A stretch of 11,124 nt of DNA from Thermoplasmata archaeon (lineage in GTDB: Archaea; Thermoplasmatota; Thermoplasmata; Thermoplasmatales; Thermoplasmataceae): positions 1-11,124 of the forward strand of contig JAJZKS010000031.1 in the NCBI GenBank assembly GCA_021850835.1, in the 5' to 3' direction. Positions 1 to 6,316 of this stretch are shown in pieces. How positions within the stretch are numbered: the first letter of the stretch is position 1; the number at the start of each line of letters is the position of its first letter. The position numbers were made by a program, and so were the translations under genes. The notes under the pieces were generated by a model that made no database searches, was not told the origin of the DNA, and saw only the letters and a list, made by a program, of their open reading frames with translations.

Positions 1-36
1 AAATTCCATATTTTGAAACTATTTTATGGCGTAAAA
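1..36 (+). pseudogene. Likely severed 5' end of the acyl-CoA synthetase alpha gene
   Basis: These 36 bases lie between the window edge and the left inverted repeat of the insertion sequence. Read from base 1 they give twelve open codons, KFHILKLFYGVK. ADP-forming acyl-CoA synthetase alpha subunits usually begin with a segment like L-F-x-P-K-S-V-A-V-I-G-A-S, and the sequence immediately right of the IS reads VIGASPDRSKIG. The LFYGVK segment therefore looks like the original N-terminal part, in the same frame as the right-hand part once the IS is removed (about two or three residues short of the usual spacing). This is inference from a short stretch; the true start codon lies outside the window. 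Confidence 0.5.
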
Positions 37-67
37 CCTATCTTTGCCCCCATTTAGTACTACAATT
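37..67 (+). repeat. Left terminal inverted repeat of the IS
   Basis: The outer 13 bases (37-49) and inner 9 bases (59-67) are exact inverted copies of 1658-1670 and 1640-1648; the 9-base middle is divergent. The bipartite pattern, a conserved tip plus a conserved inner block, is what one expects for a cleavage sequence and a transposase-binding sequence. Confidence 0.88.
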
Positions 68-112
68 TTCTGAATAAGAGGTATTTTACCAGCTCTGATA
101 ACAGAAGGATCC

Positions 113-120
113 TTATAATA
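113..120 (+). promoter_or_regulatory. TATA-like box of the transposase gene
   Basis: TTATAATA is centred about 26 bp before the TTG at 142. This is the usual archaeal distance from TATA box to transcription start, which supports a leaderless transposase mRNA starting at or near that TTG. It lies wholly inside the IS, so it is likely also the nearest promoter for the rewired alpha gene downstream. Confidence 0.5.
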
Positions 121-142
121 TGTAGTGATATTATTACTACAT
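120..142. repeat. Palindrome over the transposase start
   Basis: ATGTAGTGAT at 120-129 pairs with ATTACTACAT at 133-142 with one mismatch, around a 3-base centre. The dyad ends on the proposed TTG start codon. Its arms resemble the inner block of the terminal repeats (TTGTAGT / ACTACAA), so it could be a binding site for the transposase itself, allowing autoregulation. Function is inferred. Confidence 0.5.
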
Positions 143-1647
143 TGACCTATACAAGAAGGATCGTGAGAGGAGACAATGTCTACCTGTACAGGGTGACAAG
201 CTACAGGGATCATGATACCCGAAAGGTGAGGCAGCGAACTGAGTACCTGGGAAAGGAGGTCCTTCAGGATAATGTCAGGACCATACAGAAACCCAGGAAC
301 AGGATCGCAGTGAGAAGGGTGCTGGAATCAGCACCATATATACTTTACAGGCATGCCGAGGATTTCGGCATAAACGATGATTTCATCACGGCCATTCAGG
401 GCCTCACAAATATGAGGGAGGCCGCCAGGCGCATCATCATGATGGCAGCCTCCACCGTGGCCGGAACAACAGGATCCATGGAGCTGCACACAGGGATCAG
501 GGATGGGACGGTCAAGGAGAAACGTGATCTGATGGAATTTCTTGGATCTAAGGATCCCGATGTCATATCCATCCTGGAGCGGGCAATATCGGGGAGAACC
601 ATTAAGGCATACGGCTCCCATGGTATCGTGTATGATCTCAGTGCAGTCAGGTACCTGGGCTCCGAGAATGATCTTGCCATGTACGGCCATTATTATCACA
701 CCAATGGCGGAAATAAGGAGATAAACTTCGTCCTTGCGGTGACCAGGGAAGGCGGCATACCAGTACATCACCGCATCATGCCTGGAAATATAGTGTCTGT
801 GAGCACCGTCAGGTTATTTGCAGGTGAACTGCGGGACCTCGGAATCCGCACAATCATGGTAGTCATGGACAGGGGATTCTACTCCACCCAGAATATCATG
901 GATCTCAGGGATTACTCCCTGATCGGTGCCATACCGGCATCCCTGAACATATTCAGGGAACTCCTGACAAAATCCGGGAACATTGAGAACTCAAGGAACT
1001 ATATCCAGTACAAAGAGGAGACTGTATTCCATATGGAGTACCGCATCGATTCCATACGCTATATTGTGTATTTCTCCGCCAGGAGCAGGGCAGACAGGAT
1101 ACAGTCCTTCTATTCAAGGCTCTCAGATGTTGAGGCAGATCTCAGGGAGCTCCAGGATAAGAAATTCGACTCAGAGCAGGACATGATGCATACAGCAATG
1201 TCCGCAACAGGCAAGATGTCCAGGTACTTTGACCTGAGAGCATCTAAGGGCTCGTTCACATACAGGCTGAAGCACAATGCCATACAGGCTAGAACGAACA
1301 GGATGGGTTTCTTTATCCTGTTCACCAACACCATGATCGGGGCAGATGAAATACTGAGGATATACGGGGAGAAGGACGTGGTGGAGAAGGCGTTCATGCA
1401 CTCAAGGCCATCCATGGAACCACTGCATGCAAGAACCGGGGAAGGTACCAGGGCAAGGATATTCCTCTCCATCCTGGGGTATTCCATGATGAGGATGATC
1501 GCCCACAGGTGCGAGCTGTCCTATGCTGAGACGGAGAGAATCCTTTCAGGGATAAGGGAGGTTGTTTACAGCAATGGCTCCCACGCTCCAGTGGAACTCA
1601 CAAGTGAGCAGAAATCCCTGCTCGGAAAACTTTCAATTGAATTGTAG
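142..1647 (+). CDS. DDE transposase, IS4-superfamily (IS1634-like)
   Basis: A 501-residue transposase that would cut and join the ends of the surrounding IS. The N-terminus (VRQRTEYLGKEV, about residues 29-40) is typical of these long IS4-type transposases. The presumed RNase H-fold triad is D165 (in YDLSAV), D243 (in VVMDRGFYS) and E415 (in DVVEKAF). MPGN at 213-216 is the G-N turn usually seen between the two aspartates. The sequence after E415 (FMHSRPSMEPLHARTGEGTR) matches the family's C-terminal pattern. Length is normal and no frameshift is seen, so the element may still be active. No ATG exists upstream in frame back to the stop at 55-57. I chose TTG 142 because a TATA-like box is positioned for a leaderless start; GTG 163 is the alternative. 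The gene ends inside the right inverted repeat, and its TAG stop overlaps the next start codon by one base. Confidence 0.87.
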   Translation: MTYTRRIVRGDNVYLYRVTSYRDHDTRKVRQRTEYLGKEVLQDNVRTIQKPRNRIAVRRVLESAPYILYRHAEDFGINDDFITAIQGLTNMREAARRIIMMAASTVAGTTGSMELHTGIRDGTVKEKRDLMEFLGSKDPDVISILERAISGRTIKAYGSHGIVYDLSAVRYLGSENDLAMYGHYYHTNGGNKEINFVLAVTREGGIPVHHRIMPGNIVSVSTVRLFAGELRDLGIRTIMVVMDRGFYSTQNIMDLRDYSLIGAIPASLNIFRELLTKSGNIENSRNYIQYKEETVFHMEYRIDSIRYIVYFSARSRADRIQSFYSRLSDVEADLRELQDKKFDSEQDMMHTAMSATGKMSRYFDLRASKGSFTYRLKHNAIQARTNRMGFFILFTNTMIGADEILRIYGEKDVVEKAFMHSRPSMEPLHARTGEGTRARIFLSILGYSMMRMIAHRCELSYAETERILSGIREVVYSNGSHAPVELTSEQKSLLGKLSIEL

Positions 1648-1670
1648 TGATACAACAGGGCAAAGATAGG
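1640..1670 (-). repeat. Right terminal inverted repeat of the IS
   Basis: Inverted copy of 37-67 (25 of 31 positions match by eye). It contains the last codons and stop of the transposase (TAG 1645-1647) and the GTG (1647-1649) that opens the downstream alpha-subunit ORF. Its tip, GGGCAAAGATAGG, is translated as part of that ORF (G-K-D-R). Confidence 0.88.
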
Positions 1671-3026
1671 GTTATTGGCGCTTCTCCTGACAGGTCAAAG
1701 ATAGGAAATGCCGTGCTGGAGAACCTGGTAAGCCAGGGATTTGAGGGAAAAATTTACCCTGTCAACCCGTCGTATGAGGAAATCCTGGGTCTCAAATGCT
1801 ACGCTGAAATTGAATCGGTTCCCGGCAAAGTGGACCTTGCGGTAATCGCACTCCCTGCAAAACTAGCCCCCACTGTGCTCGAACAATGTGTCAGAAAGGA
1901 AGTCGCCTTCGTGATAATCGTTGCTGGAGGCTTTTCTGAACTAGGCGATGAGGGGAGGAAGCTTGAACTCTCACTGAAGGAGAAGATTAGGGGCAGCAGA
2001 ACTAGACTCATAGGGCCCAATACTGTTGGAGTGCTTTTCCCGCATTCCAAGGTAAACACTGCACTTACGCCGGGAGACAGAATCTGGTTCCCCCATGAAG
2101 GCCAGATCGGATTCATTTCCCAGAGCGGAGCCCTTGGCCTTCTGGTCATGGATTCCATTACAGAAAATGGCACCGGGATATCTGGCTTCGTCAATATAGG
2201 AAACAGGGCTGACATCGATGAGGAGGACCTCATGGAGATGTTTCTTGGACATGCAGAAACCAGGTCGATCGTTGCATATCTTGAGAGCATATCTGACGGT
2301 GGCAGATTCTTCAGCACCGTAAAGAGGGTGAACATGGAAAAGCCGATTGTGGTGCTGAAAACTGGCAGAACAAGTGAAGCCTCTGCCGCAGCCTCATTCC
2401 ACACCGGTGCCCTGGCATCAAATGACCGGGTTCTTGAAGGGATCCTTAGGCAGGTTGGAGTAGTGCGGGCATACAATGAAGTGGAGCTCCTTGATTTTGG
2501 AAAGGCCCTTGCCTATGCACGGCCCCTAGAGGGGAAGAGAATTGCTGTGCTCACTACAGCGGGAGGGGTAGGAGTGCTCACTACAGACCTTTTGACAACT
2601 GAGGATGCAAGGCCTGCACTGTCCATGGCAAAATTCAACGATACAGAACTAGCTGAATTGAAGAAGCATGCACTTCCCATTGCTTCCCTGAATAATCCCA
2701 TAGACCTCACCGCAGACGGAAGCACACAGTCCTATGCTTCAATACTGGATCTCCTTTCAAACTCAGATAATGTGGACGGGATAATCGCATACGCACTCCC
2801 CCAGACTCCCAAGATCGATTCATCGGTCATTGAGCCTATCATGAGCGCGTCAGGGAAAAAGACCACAATCGTGGGTGTGATTGGCAACCGCCTCACTAAG
2901 GATTTGATGCTCCAACTTGAAAAGGCGGGCATACCTGCCTACCCTACAGTACAGAGGACAGTGGCAGCGATGAAGGCACTATACCTTCGCTCCACATACA
3001 TCAGGAGGTTGTTGTATGGCTCTTGA
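1647..3026 (+). CDS. acdA: ADP-forming acyl-CoA synthetase, alpha subunit, with IS-derived N-terminus
   Basis: Catalyses, with the beta subunit, acyl-CoA + ADP + Pi to acid + CoA + ATP in the cytosol. The 459 residues are near-normal for a separate alpha subunit. In order: a CoA-binding Rossmann domain (VIGAS at 9-13, KIG at 18-20, KIYPVN at 35-40), a first succinyl-CoA-ligase domain (GPNTVGV 123-129, SQSGALG 158-164), the phospho-acceptor histidine H252 in SFHTGALASND, and a second ligase domain (TTAGGVGV 303-310, NNPIDLTADG 349-358). The native first residues (usually ...LFxPKSVA) are gone. Codons 1-8 (MIQQGKDR) lie in the right inverted repeat of the IS, and family-like sequence begins at V9. 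GTG 1647 is the only start that keeps the Rossmann strand. It shares its first base with the transposase stop (TAGTG), suggesting translational re-initiation. Every core motif is intact, so the protein could work; expression is unproven. Confidence 0.85.
   Translation: MIQQGKDRVIGASPDRSKIGNAVLENLVSQGFEGKIYPVNPSYEEILGLKCYAEIESVPGKVDLAVIALPAKLAPTVLEQCVRKEVAFVIIVAGGFSELGDEGRKLELSLKEKIRGSRTRLIGPNTVGVLFPHSKVNTALTPGDRIWFPHEGQIGFISQSGALGLLVMDSITENGTGISGFVNIGNRADIDEEDLMEMFLGHAETRSIVAYLESISDGGRFFSTVKRVNMEKPIVVLKTGRTSEASAAASFHTGALASNDRVLEGILRQVGVVRAYNEVELLDFGKALAYARPLEGKRIAVLTTAGGVGVLTTDLLTTEDARPALSMAKFNDTELAELKKHALPIASLNNPIDLTADGSTQSYASILDLLSNSDNVDGIIAYALPQTPKIDSSVIEPIMSASGKKTTIVGVIGNRLTKDLMLQLEKAGIPAYPTVQRTVAAMKALYLRSTYIRRLLYGS
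1691..1705 (+). repeat. Native gene segment nearly identical to the IS tip
   Basis: CAGGTCAAAGATAGG inside the alpha gene matches CAGGGCAAAGATAGG at the IS right end (1656-1670) at 14 of 15 positions, 35 bp apart and in direct orientation. It encodes the family-conserved S-K-I-G region, so it is host sequence and not a second IS end. The two IS ends share only their outer 13 bp, so the right tip resembles this host segment at least as closely as it resembles the left tip. Confidence 0.75.
3003..3009 (+). promoter_or_regulatory. Shine-Dalgarno site of acdB
   Basis: AGGAGGT lies six bases before ATG 3016, inside the end of the alpha gene. It fixes the beta start and supports coupled translation of the two subunits. 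Confidence 0.8.
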
Positions 3027-3672
3027 GCCAGTGTTTGGGCCACAGGCCGTGAACCTCACAGAATTTGAGGCAAAGGCACTCCTAATGAAGAGCGGGATAC
3101 AGGCCCCACGGGGAATAATAGTAACAGCCATACCAGATAAGATAGAGCTGCGTTTTCCCCTGGCCTTGAAGGTTTCTGATGCTTCAATACTTCACAAGAG
3201 CGATGTTGGCGGAGTACGCGCAGGGATAGTTGGAATATATGACCTCCTGGAAGAATTCAGCATTATGCAGAAAAGATTTCCCGGTTCACAGTTCCTCCTG
3301 GAGGAAATGGCTCCAAAGGGGGTGGAGTTCATCGTCGGTGCAACGATGGACCAGGTGTTCGGCCCTGTGTTAATGCTGGGCTCGGGCGGGATATATACAG
3401 AACTCTATCATGATGTTGCCTTCAGGAAGCTTCCCATTGAAAAGGCGGACGCGGTTGACATGATCAGGGAGATAAAGTCAGGGATATTCTGCAGAGGCTT
3501 CAGGAGCCAAACCATTGACTGCGGAAGCGTTGTAGACCTTCTGCTGAAGGCAAGTGCAATGGTTTTATCGGAAAAGCTTGGAATAGAATCGATGGACCTT
3601 AACCCTGTTATCGTTTCCAGCAATGGTGCTGTGGTGGCAGATGCAAAGATCTCAGTGAATAAAAGGAAGTAA
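3016..3672 (+). CDS. acdB: ADP-forming acyl-CoA synthetase, beta subunit (ATP-grasp)
   Basis: This 218-residue protein is the nucleotide-binding partner of the alpha subunit. It transfers phosphate from the phosphohistidine to ADP. Visible family marks are the N-terminal helix LTEFEAKALLMKSGI (14-28), the HKSDVGGV loop (60-67) with the conserved histidine, the LLEEMAPKGVEFIVGATMD strand region (94-112), the glycine loop LGSGGIYTE (121-129) and DLNPVIV (194-200) near the C-terminus. Length is normal for a separate beta subunit. It overlaps the alpha gene by 11 bases and has its own strong Shine-Dalgarno site, so both subunits should come from one message. Followed by a hairpin and a spacer before iorA. 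Acetyl- versus aryl-acetyl-CoA preference cannot be read from the sequence; the neighbouring IorAB genes suggest aromatic substrates. Confidence 0.9.
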   Translation: MALEPVFGPQAVNLTEFEAKALLMKSGIQAPRGIIVTAIPDKIELRFPLALKVSDASILHKSDVGGVRAGIVGIYDLLEEFSIMQKRFPGSQFLLEEMAPKGVEFIVGATMDQVFGPVLMLGSGGIYTELYHDVAFRKLPIEKADAVDMIREIKSGIFCRGFRSQTIDCGSVVDLLLKASAMVLSEKLGIESMDLNPVIVSSNGAVVADAKISVNKRK

Positions 3673-3683
3673 GTTCCGGCTCC

Positions 3684-3712
3684 ATGACACTCGTTGTCAT
3701 CCAACATATTTT
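3684..3712 (+). terminator. Hairpin with short T-run after acdB
   Basis: ATGACA (3684-3689) pairs with TGTCAT (3695-3700) around a 5-base loop, followed by TATTTT ending at 3712. It starts 11 bases after the acdB stop. It may end the acd transcript, but the stem is short and the T-run weak, and archaeal terminators are mostly T-tracts. An operator is the alternative. Confidence 0.35.
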
Positions 3713-3741
3713 ACCAGTTTGGCATGCTACTCATTCACAGA

Positions 3742-3791
3742 ACCCAGAAAATAAGCCCTGACAAAGAATGACACACTCAATATTTCTGGGT
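3742..3791. repeat. Inverted repeat upstream of iorA
   Basis: ACCCAGAAA (3742-3750) and TTTCTGGGT (3783-3791) are perfect 9-bp inverted copies 32 bases apart, with two further pairs after a one-base bulge. The right arm ends six bases before the iorA TATA-like box. The wider spacer 3673-3823 holds this, the hairpin at 3684 and the promoter; I see no ORF in it. A regulator site for iorAB is plausible but unproven. Confidence 0.45.
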
Positions 3792-3796
3792 ATCAC

Positions 3797-3805
3797 TTCA
3801 TATAG
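3797..3805 (+). promoter_or_regulatory. TATA-like box of iorAB
   Basis: TTCATATAG is centred about 23 bp upstream of ATG 3824, consistent with a leaderless or very short-leader iorA message independent of the acd genes. A second A/T-rich stretch (ATTATATATG, 3829-3838) lies over the start and could be a rival box if a later start were used. Confidence 0.45.
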
Positions 3806-3823
3806 TCCAACCTCTTTGAATTA

Positions 3824-5716
3824 ATGAGATTATATATGTCAGCTTATCAGGGACTGCTGAAAGGCAAGCCCGGGGAGAAAATGTTCCTGCTGGGGAACGA
3901 GGCAATAGCACGTGGAGCCATAGAGGCAGGAGTAGCTGTGGCAACAACGTATCCTGGCACGCCATCAAGTGAAGTAGGCGATATCCTATATGAAATAGGG
4001 GCTGAGGCAGGACTGAAGTTCGAATTTTCTGTAAATGAGAAAGTGGCTATGGAGTCAGCCTTTGCAGCTTCTCTAGCGGGGCTAAAGTCATTTGTGTTCA
4101 TGAAGCACGTTGGGCTGAATGTTGCTTCAGACGTACTCATGAGCATCTCCTACACTGGAGTGCGTGGGCCCATGGTAATAATGACTGCGGATGACCCCTC
4201 AATGTTCTCGTCCCAGAATGAACAGGACAACAGGCACTATGCACATTTCGCACATGTTCCGCTTATTGAGCCTTCCAATCCACAGGAAGCCAAAGATTTC
4301 CTAAAAACCGCATTCCGGATATCCGAGCTTGAAAGCCTTCCGGTGATATTCAGGACGACCACCAGGATAAGCCACATGAGGGGAAATGTTGTGCTTTCTG
4401 CCGTGGAGAGGCCCGAACTCAATGGGAAATTCCCTAAGGATGGCAGGAGTTTTGTCGCTCTCCCTTCGAATTCCTACAGATTCAAGGATGAATTGCTCTC
4501 CAAAATGAAGAGAATTGAAGGCATGGATTTCAACAAAGCCCTTAACAGGAGCGAGGGGGACCGCCTTTCAAGGGTCGGGTTCATAAGTTCGGGAGAAGCA
4601 TACAATGTGCTGAGGGATGTGCTGGACAAGCACCAGCTGGATGTGGAAGTGCTCAAGCTCGGCATAACAAATCCTCTTCCTGAGGGCATTGTCAGGGAGT
4701 TTCTGTCAAGGCATGGAAATGTTGTGGTTGTCGAGGAAGTTGATCCCATAATTGAATCGGATGTAAGGGCCCTGGCTGACCTGAAATTCCCTGAAGTGGC
4801 TGTACATGGCAAGATGGATGGGGCAATACCAATGAGCTATGAAACCTCGCCCGACACACTAGAAGATTCCCTTGCCCAGATCCTGGGGTTTGAAGTGAAG
4901 CACAGGCAGATATTCAGCCCCAAGGAGGAACTCCCAATCAGGCCGCCTGTATTGTGCGCCGGGTGCCCCCACAGGGCAACATACTTTGCAGTGAAGAGGG
5001 CAGTAAGGATGCTGAAGCTGGACGACCCAATTTATTCCTCAGACATAGGATGTTACTCACTTGGCAACTATGAACCTTTCAACGAGGCAGACATCATGCT
5101 CGAAATGGGGTCATCTGTTGGGGTGGGATCCGGATTCACTAAGGCAACAGGCCAGAGAGTCATTTCCTTCATTGGAGACTCAACCTTTTTCCATTCTGGA
5201 ATTCCAGCCCTGATAAATGCTGTGAACAACAATTCCAGAATGCTTGTGGTGATTATGGACAATGATGTAACAGCGATGACAGGAAGGCAGCCAAATCCAG
5301 GTACACCTGTTTCACTAACTACAGGAAGGAGCCGGAACCTGTCCATTGAGAACATAGTCAGGTCACTTGGAATAGAGAGTGTCAGGACAGTGGATCCGTA
5401 TAACCTGAAGGAGACCCTTGGGGCCATCATGGACGGCCTTAAGGGAGATGGGGTTTCAGTTGTTATCGCAAAGCGTGAATGCGCTATCTTGAGGGACAAC
5501 CGCATGAAGAGGGAGGGCCATGAGGTCAAATACCATGTAATTCCTGAGAAGTGTTCCTCCTGCTTTAACTGTGTTGAGAATTTCGCTTGCCCTGCGCTTT
5601 CAGTTTCAGATGGAAAGGTAACAATAGATCCAATCCTTTGCGACGGATGCGGTGTCTGTTCGCAGCCATATGTTTGCCCGTTCAGGGCTATAGAGGTGGA
5701 CAGCAATGAAAACTAA
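3824..5716 (+). CDS. iorA: Indolepyruvate:ferredoxin oxidoreductase, alpha subunit
   Basis: Oxidative decarboxylation of aromatic 2-oxoacids: arylpyruvate + CoA + oxidised ferredoxin to aryl-acetyl-CoA + CO2 + reduced ferredoxin. The protein has 630 residues, normal for the family. An N-terminal pyrimidine-binding domain carries YPGTPSSE (43-50) and the TPP-activating glutamate E77 in NEKVAME. A C-terminal TPP domain shows CAGCPHR (378-384), SDIGCYSLG, GDSTF (451-455) and DNDVTAMTG (479-487). A ferredoxin-like tail binds two 4Fe-4S clusters with C577/C580/C583/C589 and C606/C609/C612/C618. ATG 3824 is chosen because KPGEKMFLLGN (residues 15-25) lines up with the usual N-terminus and a TATA-like box is properly placed; ATG 3836 is a close alternative. 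Forms a heterodimer with IorB, encoded next with an 11-base overlap. Confidence 0.95.
   Translation: MRLYMSAYQGLLKGKPGEKMFLLGNEAIARGAIEAGVAVATTYPGTPSSEVGDILYEIGAEAGLKFEFSVNEKVAMESAFAASLAGLKSFVFMKHVGLNVASDVLMSISYTGVRGPMVIMTADDPSMFSSQNEQDNRHYAHFAHVPLIEPSNPQEAKDFLKTAFRISELESLPVIFRTTTRISHMRGNVVLSAVERPELNGKFPKDGRSFVALPSNSYRFKDELLSKMKRIEGMDFNKALNRSEGDRLSRVGFISSGEAYNVLRDVLDKHQLDVEVLKLGITNPLPEGIVREFLSRHGNVVVVEEVDPIIESDVRALADLKFPEVAVHGKMDGAIPMSYETSPDTLEDSLAQILGFEVKHRQIFSPKEELPIRPPVLCAGCPHRATYFAVKRAVRMLKLDDPIYSSDIGCYSLGNYEPFNEADIMLEMGSSVGVGSGFTKATGQRVISFIGDSTFFHSGIPALINAVNNNSRMLVVIMDNDVTAMTGRQPNPGTPVSLTTGRSRNLSIENIVRSLGIESVRTVDPYNLKETLGAIMDGLKGDGVSVVIAKRECAILRDNRMKREGHEVKYHVIPEKCSSCFNCVENFACPALSVSDGKVTIDPILCDGCGVCSQPYVCPFRAIEVDSNEN
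5693..5698 (+). promoter_or_regulatory. Shine-Dalgarno site of iorB
   Basis: GAGGTG lies seven bases before ATG 5706, within the last codons of iorA. It supports the chosen start and coupled translation of the two subunits. Confidence 0.7.
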
Positions 5717-6314
5717 CATACTGTTGGCAGGAGTGGGCGGGCAGGGAGTCATTACCCTTGGGATGATTATATCCCAGGCGGCCATTGAGCAGGGCGAGAA
5801 GGTCATAATGTCTGAAATCCATGGCCTTGCCCAGCGGGGCGGATCAGTCACAGTTGATGTGAGGATAGGAGATTTCCATGCCCCCATCATACCGGATGGC
5901 GATGTTGACCTTACTATAGGAATGGAACCCCTCGAGACAAAACGTGCCCTTTCCAGGGCTTCGGTTGGGTCGAAGGTTGTCATGAGCACTGAAAAGATGG
6001 TACCCATATCCCTCAGCATAAGGCATGAGGAATATCCAGATTTGCAGGATATTGTCCGATCCGTTTCAGGCGACTTTCATGTTAGGGCCGTGGATGCAGT
6101 ATCCATAGCAAGGAGTTCTGGCAATTACAAGGCAGCGAACATTGCCCTGCTCGGGTTTGCAATCGGCACAGGCTGGCTCCCCCTGTCTATGGAAGCTGTG
6201 AAGAACCAGATTGCCCGAACTTTCTCAAAAAAGGCGCTTGAAATAAACCTGAAGGCGCTCGAGGCTGGTTTGCAGATGGGTCGGGCGGAACAGTTGGAAG
6301 TGCCCAGCCATTAG
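5706..6314 (+). CDS. iorB: Indolepyruvate:ferredoxin oxidoreductase, beta subunit
   Basis: Gamma-type domain of the 2-oxoacid:ferredoxin oxidoreductase superfamily; completes the IorAB enzyme. The 202 residues are the usual length. The N-terminal Rossmann-like start MKTNILLAGVGGQGVITLG has the GGQG motif at 11-14, and EIHGLAQRGGSV at 37-48 is diagnostic of this subunit. Residues 71-80 (IGMEPLETKR) match the family's conserved G-x-E-P-x-E turn. It overlaps iorA by 11 bases, the same overlap as acdA/acdB. Its stop is only 2 bp from the stop of the opposite-strand NUDIX gene, and I see no T-rich terminator between them, so the transcripts probably overlap. Confidence 0.95.
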   Translation: MKTNILLAGVGGQGVITLGMIISQAAIEQGEKVIMSEIHGLAQRGGSVTVDVRIGDFHAPIIPDGDVDLTIGMEPLETKRALSRASVGSKVVMSTEKMVPISLSIRHEEYPDLQDIVRSVSGDFHVRAVDAVSIARSSGNYKAANIALLGFAIGTGWLPLSMEAVKNQIARTFSKKALEINLKALEAGLQMGRAEQLEVPSH

Positions 6315-6316
6315 GC

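Larger units (their letters stand above)
37..1670 (+). mobile_element. Complete IS element, IS4-superfamily / IS1634-like, about 1.63 kb
   Basis: The boundaries come from terminal inverted repeats that I can align by eye. The left repeat (37-67) and the reverse complement of the right repeat (1640-1670) share a perfect outer 13 bp (CCTATCTTTGCCC) and a perfect inner 9 bp (ACTACAATT), separated by 9 poorly matched bases. Between them is a single full-length transposase gene whose last codons run into the right repeat. No matching direct repeat flanks the element: left flank ends GGCGTAAAA, right flank starts GTTATTGGC. The expected target-site duplication is therefore absent, lost, or my outer ends are off by a few bases (AA may extend both ends with one mismatch). 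Family assignment rests on the transposase, since I cannot search ISfinder. The element interrupts the alpha gene of an acyl-CoA synthetase. Confidence 0.88.

Noticed and set aside
1110..1487. Long minus-strand open frame opposite the transposase
   Set aside because: Low-complexity, Ser/Leu-rich translation with no family pattern; it is the complement of a well-supported DDE transposase.
1691..1705. Alternative right end of the IS at 1705
   Set aside because: The sequence 1671-1705 translates as conserved family residues VIGASPDRSKIG, and 1658-1670 matches the left repeat over 13 bp against 10 bp for 1696-1705.
1799..2476. 225-codon minus-strand open frame opposite acdA
   Set aside because: Entirely explained as the complement of the synthetase alpha subunit.
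5068..5706. 212-codon minus-strand open frame opposite iorA
   Set aside because: It mirrors conserved TPP and ferredoxin domains of iorA and has no recognisable motif of its own.
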